This document shows positions 1 to 12,000 of a DNA stretch of 64,000 nt, piece by piece (position 1 is the stretch's first letter; the number at the start of each line of letters is the position of its first letter). Under the pieces are notes generated by a model. It ran no database searches. It worked only from the letters and a program-made list of their open reading frames with translations, and was not told the origin of the DNA. The translations under genes were made by a program, and so were the position numbers. The DNA is from Maribacter orientalis. GTDB lineage: Bacteria > Bacteroidota > Bacteroidia > Flavobacteriales > Flavobacteriaceae. The stretch is taken from the NCBI RefSeq assembly GCF_900109345.1, contig NZ_FNZN01000008.1, forward strand, positions 1-64,000, read 5' to 3'.

Positions 1-3000
1 TACCACTTGTTATATTGGCACTTGCAACCGCTACCGGTAATTCGTTGGCACTGTTGCCTATTATTTCTATCGCCGAAAGCTTAGGCTCGTTCACACCGTC
101 AGATCCCTGTGCATCAAAGTTCATGTTCAATACACCATCGGTGATGGTCACAGGGAACGTTCTTGTCGTTACCGTCTGTGTACCTACCGTTGCGTTTATA
201 TCAAAATCGTCAAGCACGGTCGCCCCTTCTATAACAACGTCGAATACACGTCTGTTGGCCCCACCAAGGGTACTGCCGCCAGTGGCGCCCCAATAGATCT
301 CGGCAAAATGTAACGTTATCTCATAATTACCGTTGGCCAATGGAATAGTATAACCAAAGGTCGGTGGAGATGCACTGCGCTCCGTCCTATATAAAGGCGG
401 TACCTGAGCAGACGCGTTCGTGAACGACTTACCGCCGACCGAATACTGGTCAGCAACATAGTCCTCGCCCTGGTACACCAAGGCAGGTCCACCCGCATTG
501 ATACGTAGAGCGAAATTATTGACAATTGGTTCCTTAGCCTCTATTTCACTTGATACACTATTCGTTAAACTTTCTGAATCAGTAACGGTTAATTTTACGG
601 TAAAGAAACCAGGTGCATCATAAGTGTGATTTACAATCTCCTCCGTTGATGTTGTACCATCTCCAAAATCCCACAAATAGCTAATACTACCTTCCAAATC
701 ACTTGAATCACTGGCGCTAAAGTTAAACTCCAATGAATTAACACCGGCAACAGGCGTAATTGTAGCCGATGCAATTGGTGCTGTATTTAGTGGCGCCGAT
801 ACCGTAATGGTTTTCGTAGCACTATCGAATAAACCTTCAGTGTCTGTAACTGTTAATACAACAGTATATTGACCTGCCGAAGTGAAAGTATAACTTGGGT
901 TAATTTCTGTTGATGTTCCTAATCCGTCACCGAAATTCCAATTATAATTTAGACTTCCCGGATTCTCATCACTAGAATTAGCTCCAGTAAATTCAACGAA
1001 CAATGCTGCCTGACCTGATTCTATAGTAGACTCTAAAACTGCAACTGGTGCTTGATTTTCTGCCGCAATCGTTAAACTAACAGTAGCTGTTGCGGTTAAT
1101 CCTGATTCGTCTTCTATAATATACATAAAACTATCGGCACCTACATAATCTAAATTTGGTGTATATAGTACCGCCAAACCACCTTCTTGAATTACAGCTT
1201 GCCCATTTAAAGGAGTGTCTATTGAAGTAATTGTAAAGGCTTGATCGTTTGGTTCAGAATCATTAGTTAACAATTCATCCAATAGTGTCTCCACATTTTG
1301 AAAAAGTGTTACTTCATCATCTTGTGCAACTGGAGGTAAATTGATAAGTATATTCAAAGATGTAGTGGTCTGTAAACCATTTAAATCTATTGCAGAAACA
1401 ACAACCTCAACGCTTACAGGTGCATCTATAGCTGGTGTTCCAGAAAGAATTCCGCTCAGGGCATCAATTTTCACCCAACTAGGCAAGTTACCTTGTGCGT
1501 TAGACACTGAGTATGTTAAAATGTTACCTGGATAACCAGAATCAAAAGATTCAGAAATATCGAGTGAAAATTCTTCACCTACATTAACAAATAGATTTTC
1601 TATTGGCAATGAAGTAGGCACACCTTCAGGACGGATATTTATGAAATAGAACGTATTATCATTCCAATCACAATTTGCGGAGCCAGCTCCGCAACCATCT
1701 GCTATAAAGTCCATTACGGCTATATATTCATTAGGTATAACATCTCCGTTCTTATCAATCACCTTGTATAACCTAAGACCCAATAATTCTTGACCTGTAG
1801 AACTGGTTCTTCCAGATGTATTTTGACCTGAAACATCGATTCTAAAAGGCGTATCAATTAAGGTCGCAGTATCAAAATTAATAGTATTTCCTTTTTTAGG
1901 TAGTAAGGTTTGATACCAATTAGCATCGTGTGAGAAATTAATTCCTCCTACAACATTTCCATCATTCTCGCCAATAAACTTTGCCCCATTAGAACCAGGA
2001 CCTCCATGTAAAGCGGATAACTGAATTCCAATTACCGGTTTAGTAGGATCTGCCTGAACAAAATTACTGGACAAAATCATATCACCCTCATAACCTGCAT
2101 CAATATTCTCAGGATTTGGAAAATTCGAACTTGGATTTGTTGTGGGACTAGGTACTACATTACCATCGTCATTTACAAAACTCAACATACTAGTTTGAAA
2201 ACCAAAGGCATCAAAAACTTGTTGCGCATTAATCTCATCACCCCCTTCTGGTTGAGGTGAATAGGCACCATGTAACGTAGCCATATTTTCTATGGCATTA
2301 TCGGCATTGGAGACAATTTCAATATTCTCAACGAAAATTCCATTATTAGTAGTACTTGTACCTCCAATAAAAGTAACATCAACATCAACATAACTATCAA
2401 CTGGTATTGAAAAATCAGGCCCAGCTATTTGCATACCGGTAGCATCAAACAATTCAAAGGAATAATCATTATCATCAGAGACGATAACTTCATCCACTAT
2501 AAGTACACCTGTACCTGTATTGTTTAATCGCATGACATTTGAGTCATGAACCAATGCCGCACCAGGATTTCCTAGTCGATGAAAGGTATAATAATCATCT
2601 GCAGGGAATCCTCTGTCCGTTCCTGGTACTTTGGTCATATTTTCAATGGCCAACAATGCTCCCGTTGCAGGATCTATTGTAAATTCATAAGTTTTATCGG
2701 AGCTATTGGCGTTATTATCAATGGCCGTTACCAGTAACGTATGAACACCTTCACCAACTACGTTAATCGGTGTGGTATAATTTACCAGAGTGTTGCCATC
2801 TAAACTATATTCCAAGCTTGCAATACCACCACTGCCACTCTCGTCGGTTGCAGATAAAGAAACCTCAACAGACCCACGATATGTATTCGGCGCACTTGAA
2901 TTACCTTCAAAGCTGGCTACAATTGTTGGTGGAAGAATAGAAATATCCACTGGTGCCAATCTTATATAGCTCACCTTGGCGTTATCCCCATTTGGATTGA

Positions 3001-6000
3001 GCCCTAAACGTAAGATGCCGTCGGTTACTTCAACCAGTGAAGTGGACTCAAAAGGTTGATAATCAACTTGAGCAATCACACCTTCATTATAGTCTACTAA
3101 AGTGATACCATTTACATCTAAAACATGATTACTATCTGTATAATCAGGATCACCCGCAACCATTATATTCACAGAATATGTTCCGTTCGGAATATTTAAA
3201 AGCCAATCACGAGTTGGGAAACTTGCCGGAGTGTTATGTCCAATTATAGTAAAGGTTTTTACTAATACATCATCATTTGCCCCTGTATTCCTGTTTCTTG
3301 CATTCGCACCTGCATCAGCCGGTGTTGAAGTACCCGGTAGTACCCAACCATAGGTTAGATCGCCCAAGCTTGTATTTTGAATACCGTACGATAACCCAAT
3401 ATCGTCTATATACCCTATCGGAGAAACCTCTAAATCATCTGGATCCTGAAAGTTAAATTGATAGGTATAAACCAATTCATTGGTAATATTCAAATTGATC
3501 AGTATACTAGCCTCTTCATAATTTGGAGCAGTCGCCGTAATCGTTGCTTGGTAAGTACCTCTACTTAAATTAGAGATATCAACGCCTATATCAAATGGTG
3601 AATTTATATCGAACGAATTTGGTAATACAACCCAATTTTCACTGCTAAGCATTGTTATTTCTTGTGCAGTAATACCTCCATTTCTTGAAATTGAAAGTTG
3701 TTGGGATTGAACATCCAATTGATTTAGTGAAGCTACAAAGTCAAGATTTGATTTGTTAAAATTCAATGCCAATATACCATCTTCATAAGGAATCACATTA
3801 TCTATTATAAACATATAATCTTGATAATCGCCATTTGATGCATCTTCAAATGCAACTAGGTAACTGTTCTCAATTATAGCACCCGATCTATCTTTATTAG
3901 GATAAATTCTTGTTCTATGGGCAACTTCTGTATTTATTGCATCTTCCGTATAATTGGTTCTATTGAACACATTAGATTCTACATATATTCCAAATACTGA
4001 TCCTAAAGGATCAAAAACTGAGGCGCCATCTGAAATATCAGGATACAAGGTTTGGGCCTCTGGTAGCGTTCCATCCAAAATTCCGACTTCATTGGTAAGG
4101 ATGCTACCATCATTTGTATACCAGCCAAAGGGGATTGTCTCTGCTGGCGAATAACGGCCAACTGGAATTATATTAACAGGTGCATCAGATGCCTTTACCC
4201 ATCTTTCCACCTCAACTTCATCACCAACCGGATTTGGGTTAGTTCCATTCGAAAGGTTTGTCCATCCTACGTTGATTCCAATACCCAACGCATTAACGAC
4301 ATCTTGTAGAGGTGGTTCGTTTCCTCCTTCAAATCCTGATTTCTTTAATCCAAAAAGACCAATAGAGAAACTAGGGTTGGTACTATCATCACTTTGTACA
4401 ACTAAACTTGCATCTTGATACCCAAGATTATTTCCATTGATATCCGGTGCGTAAGTAACCGTATAGGTTATACTTTCCCCTACTTCAATGCTCGCTACAC
4501 CAGATGGTTGTACCTCATTAAATTGATCGGCAAAAGCACCCTCAATAGCAACCGATGAAATATTAAGAACTTCTGTTCCCGTATTACTTACCACTACCGA
4601 TTTAGTTTCAGTTGTTGGACTTTGACCATTAGTAGTTATCTCAAAGACCAATTCATTGGGATCGGCCGCAATTTTTGGTAAACCACCAAAGGGTCTAATA
4701 TTTCTAGCTATAACAACAACATCTTGATAGTCAAAACCAGAAATATGTTCTTCGGTTGCGATAATATAGGCGTTACTTTCACCAGGTAATTCATATACCC
4801 TTACATGATGTGGTATGGCTCCAGTAAATGTATTAAGTACATCTTCGCTGTACAATTGTCTATTATTAAAAGCCGGCCATCTACTGTAGAAGCCAAAAGT
4901 TCCAAGACCAGGGTCAAATTCAGTTGATCCTGTTATAGGTGCATTTAACGTTTGCCCATTGCTAGTTGGTGAATTGGAAATTGTAAATAGCTCATTGGTA
5001 TTTATAGCATTTCCGCTTTCGTAATATCCAAAGGCAACTACAGGGTTACTGGTAGTAGGACCGTACACACTTAATAACTCTAAAGTTATTGGCGCATCTG
5101 TAGCTCTTTCAAATTTCTGAGACGAAATCTCGTCTCCCAACAAATCGTTATAGGCAGTCCCATTTGGCAGATCAAGTACATTTGTTGCTGGGTTGGTATC
5201 ACCTACATTAATGACTCCATTACCTAGTTGGGTATCTAATACCCATTGTAAAGAAGGTTCATTTGCTCCTCCTGTTCCAGCTTTTCCTAAACCGGTCAAT
5301 GCAATAACTACAGCCTCTGCACCTGTCCCTGAAATAGTCAACTCCGCATACTTAGGACCATTAGATGTTGGAGTAAATAAGACATTGAAAGATCCCGAAG
5401 ATTGGGTATCAATACTTGAGGGCAGACCTGTAAATGAAAACTGATTACTGTTTACTCCTGTTATTTCAGCGGTAATACCGGATAATACGGCATTTCCTAA
5501 ATTTGATATGATGATTTCTTCATTATAGTTACTTGAATTTGAAATCGCATCTCCAATTATTTCCTCCGTATTCAATACAATCAATGGTGTAGGAATGGCT
5601 TGATTACTTGGTTTCAATAGCACAATTTCATTACGAGCAAAGTCAGACACATAAATATTTCCGTTAGTAACATCCTCAACTAAATCTAAAGGGTCAGAAA
5701 AGCCACTAAAGCCAGGTATTCCTGTTTTAGCAGTTAGAATATCACCATTAGGCCCGTCTGGAACCAAGGCAATGATATCACTACCTCCACTGTACCGTAC
5801 AACCAATATTGCTCCTTTTAAATTACCATTTTCTGCATTACTCTTATACTCAATAACACCATTTGGTGATTTGTTCAATTCAAAATCGAATGCTGCACCA
5901 CGATAATTAATATCTGCTTGAACTCCATCATATACACCATTGTTAACATCAGCATCTCCACGGTTCAATACAAATTGACCAAGTAAAGGGTTGGGATGTC

Positions 6001-9000
6001 CATAAAAACCTAAATCTGTATTAGGGTCTATTCGGAACAACCAATCTTTTTGAACATTATTACTGTTTGAAGCCTGTATTACAGGAAATAATGATGGATT
6101 ACTATGATCGTAAAAAGTACCGTCGGGTCTTCTAGTTCCATTAATCGATGCTGGGGCATTACTACCACCTGCTGTACCGTTGGTTGGAATATATAACTGT
6201 CCATTACTATGCCATACCAAATCATATGCATTACGAATACCTGTGGCAAATAAAGTTAATGGGGCATTTACATAAAAAGGATTATAGGTTCCATCGTCTG
6301 TGAATGTTTGACCATCTTCAATATACGTACCTACAGTAGAAGTTAAAGTCGGCGAATTTAAATTCACTGAATTTATTGCCGCTGGATCCATTGTTGTTTT
6401 CACATTCAATGGCCAATTTTGTTCTGGCAATTTGTCTAAATCAAGTCTAAGGTTGGCCGCTGATAAAAGTCTTTCCCTTCTATTTCCCCAAGCATTATCT
6501 GGTGCTCCTGCAGCACTATTACTTCCTTGGTTAAAATAGATTACTCTTGGCTCACCTGGCTTGAACGCCATACTATTGGTTAAATGATCCTTTTTAGATC
6601 TTGGCAATTGGGTCAATATCAAATCATGATTTTCAAGATTAGGACCTGTAAGCCTAGATAGATTACCGTCCCATGCAGGTGCTCCATTCAAGCCACCCGA
6701 ATCATGGGTTAGGTACGCTATTAAATTAGATGCGGTAGCATTAGGGTCAAAAACTAGCCCAACCGAGGTTCTATTTGCATAATTACCTTGAGACGGACTC
6801 TTCCAATTATTCAGCGTTTCCTTGTTACTTAAAGTACCGTCTGTTTCAATGGTCCACCTATGGATATCACCACTGATGACCAAGCCATATAATTTATTAT
6901 CTGGACCTATTGTAAGTGTAGAGTATTGAGCCCCATTGGCAACAGCACCCGAATTGGTAAAGGATACATTGTCCAAATCCGTAGTTGGACCGCCCCCACC
7001 AGAACTGCCGGTTGTAAATGTAGATTCGTAATAGTCAAAAGCTACCCCGGTATTATCTAAAACTCCATCAATAATGAACGTATAGATTGTATTTGGCTCC
7101 AAGGGTAAATTTGGGTCCAAATTAATGGCATCACCCCCTCCTGTTCCGTTTACGCCGGCCGCCAATGGGGTTGAACTTCCATTTTTGATTAATTTTACCG
7201 TAGTATTTGTAATAGTAGCATTATCCACACCAGAATTACCTATACCGTCAAAGTTTGGAAGGAATAAATTATTGGCAGAAATGTTCACGCCGGTTGAAAC
7301 ATTAATTGACCCATTAGTTGGGGTTGAACTAACCACTCTTGGTATTTGACTGCCACCATTAGCAGAAACAATTCGAATAGAATTAATTTTTGTATTGAAA
7401 CCTCCTGTTGCATCAACGGTTAATTTACCATCAGAAACCAAGACTGTCGCAAACCCAGAAGTAAATCTTGTTGAAGCGCCAGCAACCCCAGTTGGGACGT
7501 AATTACTTACAAGACTAGTTCCTTCAACGTTAATGGTATGCAAAGGCGTTGTACCTGGACTATCAACGTCAGGATCACCTACACCTACAGTAACATTATA
7601 TTGGCCATTGGGCACTTCTATTTCCCAAATACCTTCTTCAGACTCACCATTTGCACCACCTACATCACCATATTGCATATGCATTAAAGTGAATACTCGT
7701 AAATCATCATCATTATTTACGATATAATTTCTAATTCTACCATTTCGGGTTAGGTCTAATTCTACTGTACCATCCGTATTCATCCAGCCATAAATAAGGC
7801 CATTTCCTTTATCCCCATAGCCTAGACCATAGTCACGAACATAACCCGTTGGAGGTGCCGTGGCCCCATCAGAGAAATTAACATTTACCGCAAAGTCATT
7901 GTTTTCTTCAGTTATCTCTAACGAAATAACCAACTCGCCGTTTATATATCCCGCATCTGGCTGGTCTATAGCATATAAAGTAGTACTATAAGAACCTATC
8001 GGTAAATTAGCAGCTATACCTATTTCTAATGAACCTAAAGTAGGGTTTGAAGGTAAGACTAACCAATTGGCATCAGGGTCAGGAGATAAAATAACTACAG
8101 GGTTTCCTGTATTGGTAGATAATGTCACTGTTTTTGAAGTAATTAGACTTCCCACTGCTCCATTAAAGTTCAAAGAACTAACATCAAAACTTAATTGAGG
8201 TAATTCAGGTTCTGCCGTTATTTCAAATCGTTTGAAAATAGTACTGTAAGATTGATCTTCAGCAGCATTTCTATGTGAAGCAAAAATACCTGCAAAACCT
8301 AACAATGCATTGGAATCTGCTAGATTATACGAAGTGCCTGAAAAATAATTTGTCGGCACAGCTAGCGAACTACCTCCACCATCTGAAACTAACACCTCGG
8401 TTGCATCATTAATGGCATAATATGCACTTACCGTATTACTTAATGGGTCTAGTTCTAAGCGCAGACTCAATTCATCACCTGGATTAGATGGAATATTTGC
8501 TGTGTTAATTTCCAAATAGGCCGTAGCTGCCGTGGTATTATCCATATTCTCTACCTGCAACTGAATCTTTCTAGAGGCATCACCGGTTTTGAATACAACA
8601 AGTTTAATGATATGGTCCTCATCCAGTCCATACCATAATCCCGATTGTTGAGCACTATTACCGGCGCTTAACGAAAAATCTGGAATTAATAAGGATGTTG
8701 AAATATTAAAAATTACCCCAGGTACGTCAATACCTATCCCTAATGCATTCATTTGAGAGTTTGTGTTGGCACTGTTTGGGGTACCCTGACTAGAAAGCTG
8801 ACTATAAAATAATCCTTTTGTACTTGTTACAGTAAGGCCATCAATACTTTGAGAAATTAAACTAGCTGCATAACCAGGTACATTGACATCTGCAATAGCA
8901 TCGTCACCAGCAAGTCTTGCACTAGGCTCCAAAACCATGGTGAAACCTGACTTTGAAAGATTACCGTTATCCGAAGAGAAATCAATAGCCAATGGAATGC

Positions 9001-12000
9001 TTTGCTCAATCTGATCACAGTCTAAAGTACTTAAAGGACTACAGAATAACTCTGTTTCATTAATTTCTTCTGTTACTACCTGAGTATAATCTGTACTTAA
9101 ACGAACAGGACCAATCTTACCGTTATTCGCCGTACTGGTAGAGCTGATAAATATTCTTGCCAACTTTGGTGTACCTGATGCCGTTTGAGAAGCGGAAGCA
9201 TCTATCCAAGTATTATCTCCTTCGGCTAAAGTTGGTGTAATAGTGTACTGATAACTAATAGTGCTGGCACCATCCCATACCCCTTTTACAACAAATTGCA
9301 ATAATTGGTCGGGGGCTATGGCTGTTTGTCCCATATTGGACCCTGAACCTGCGAGGCCTAAACGTGCAACAAAACCACCGTAATTCCCAATAATTTGTCG
9401 AACCCATCCGGCGCCGGCTACTCCCCCGTCATCATCAACACGAATAGCTACCCGAATTCTATTTCCATCACTTGCACCTAATTGTGTTACTTTAAAATAA
9501 GTCCCATAATAAAACGGCACATTAGCTTCTAAAGAAACAGGAGCGTCTATTAGTTTTTGGAAATCATGTACTGCAATAGCACTCGCACTGTTTATTTCCA
9601 AAGAATGTGTTGTATTTGGAGTAAGTCCTTCTTCAAGTACTGGTATTCCTGCCAATCCCTCATCTCCAGATTGCTTAAGCCAGTCTCCATTTGATAGGGC
9701 AACTAAGTCTCCTGTGGAAGGAGTAAAGACATCAAAGTCTTCGATAAAGGCGAAATCTACTATAGGCGGAACAACTATATCTTCTTCCACGTTTATCGTC
9801 ATATCCGCACTGGTCGCATCTATCCCGTCGCTTACCTCTACCGTAAGCGTATATTGTGGCGTTACCGCATAATCTAGTAAGCTCACTGTGGTAATCTCTC
9901 CGGAATCCGGATCAATCGCGAAGTCCCCGTTCCCTGCGGTAATGGCATAGGTAAGGTCGGCTACATCCGTATCCGCATCCGTAGCTACAACCGTACCTAC
10001 TGCATCCCCGATCGCAGCTAACTCTGAAACCTCAAAAGTTTGCGCCGATACTACCGGGGGTTGTGCGACAGTCGAAGCTGCTTCTACACTAAAGTCTTCA
10101 AAGGTTGCGGTAAACTGGCTACCTGCTCTATGTGTTGCAAAAATACCTGCAAAGGAAACATTGTCCTGACCCCCAGCCACATTGATATCACGTCCGATAA
10201 AATAATTAGCTGGAAGCGATAAAGTTCCTAAAGAAGTTCTGGCTCCAGTTCCTATAGTATAAAAAGCCTCTACCGTAAAGGCTGTTGGATCGATCACCAT
10301 CTCCAAAACAACATCCGCTCCAGAGGCGCCTACATTGGCATCTTGAAGCTGATCCGTTGTATTGTTTTCCGAAATACCGGCTCGTTCCGCACGGAGTTCT
10401 ACATTATCGTTGTTGACATTTAGCTTGACAAAGTTATCCTCATCAAAACCATACCAGATACCGGCTTGAGCAGAATTTGCACCGGTAGTTATACCTAAGA
10501 GGGTAGTTTTTATGGTAATAGTCTCCGATAAATTATCCAAACCAACTCCTAGTGTATTGATTTGATTGTTATTGTTATTACTAGCCGGAGGATTTAAATA
10601 TGCAATCCCTCCTTGTGATAAAATTGCCAATGTTCCTCCACCTAAAGTAAGTAAGGATGGCTCATACCCATTTAGTCGTGCATCAGAAATAGCAATATCT
10701 CCAGCTCTTCTCGCCTCCGAATTTTCTAAAACCGCCGTGAAGCCTGTCCCGGAAGTGTTCGTATCAAATATCGTATTGGGTACCGCTGTAGAAAAATCTA
10801 AGTTTACCGGTAAAGTCACCACTACTTCTTCACATGGAAGAATACTTAAAGGATTACATACATCGGTAAGATCTATGGTCATATCCGCACTGGTCGCATC
10901 TATCCCGTCGCTTACCTCTACCGTAAGCGTATATTGTGGCGTTACCGCATAATCTAGTAAGCTCACTGTGGTAATCTCTCCGGAATCCGGATCAATCGCG
11001 AAGTCCCCGTTCCCTGAGGTAATAGCATAGGTAAGGTCGGCCACATCCGTATCCGCATCCGTAGCCACAACCGTACCTACTACATCCCCGATCGCAGCTA
11101 ACTCTGAAACCTCAAAAGTTTGCGCCAATACTACTGGGGGTTGTGCGGCTATAACTTCTTCCGTAATGGTTACAGTCCATTCTTGTTCTGTAGTTTCATC
11201 TTCTGCCGTTACCGTGTAGGTAGCCAATCCATCGTCTAAATCAGCATTAGTCCCAGAAACTGGATCTATGGTTGCACCATCGGATAGGTTAATCGTGGGA
11301 GATAGCGTGGTTAAAACAGTGCCATTGGCTACTTCTATGCTTATTTCATGGTTTGTGGCATCGATAATCGCGTCACCTGTTTGTTCTACCAATACAAAAG
11401 ACAGTATGTCCGTTTGATCACTCTGAGCAACTTGAAGTATCTCAATAGCCTGTACTATACCATTGTTTATAGATGCTAAAAAGTCGATATTAAGTTCCTC
11501 ATCGGTAACTTCCACATCAAAACTCAATATGGCCAGTCCACCTTTTCCATAAGTAGCAAACAAATCCAAATTATCAATTAAAACATCGCCTTCAAAGGAA
11601 ACGTCAAATATTCTGGTGTTTGCCGCTGTTTGGAAATTCTCTACCATATGTACGGCCACCGTATAGGTGCCATTGGCGATAGGAAAATTATAACTAAACT
11701 CGGGACCATATCTTCTAGGATAATACAAATCCTCATGTCCTCCCGGAACAGTATATGGCATATAAGATGTATTAGATACCGTTGTAGGCTGTGTTTCTAC
11801 CAAGTAAGAAACATCTTCTGCCTGATACAAGTCTGCATCCTTTGTATATTCTGCACCAGCCACGTTCATTCGGAAAGGAGATGCTATAGGTACAATTGGC
11901 GCTTCTATCACCGTAAGATCGGCATCCAGGATAGCAGGAGTAAATCCTGCTGCTGTGGCTATTATTCTGGTATTTCTGGTATCTGCTGCAGCTAAGGTAC

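Noticed and set aside
9798..11147. CRISPR or transposon explanation for the repeats
   Set aside because: There are only two long copies, both in frame and encoding the same protein module, with no terminal inverted repeats or spacers.
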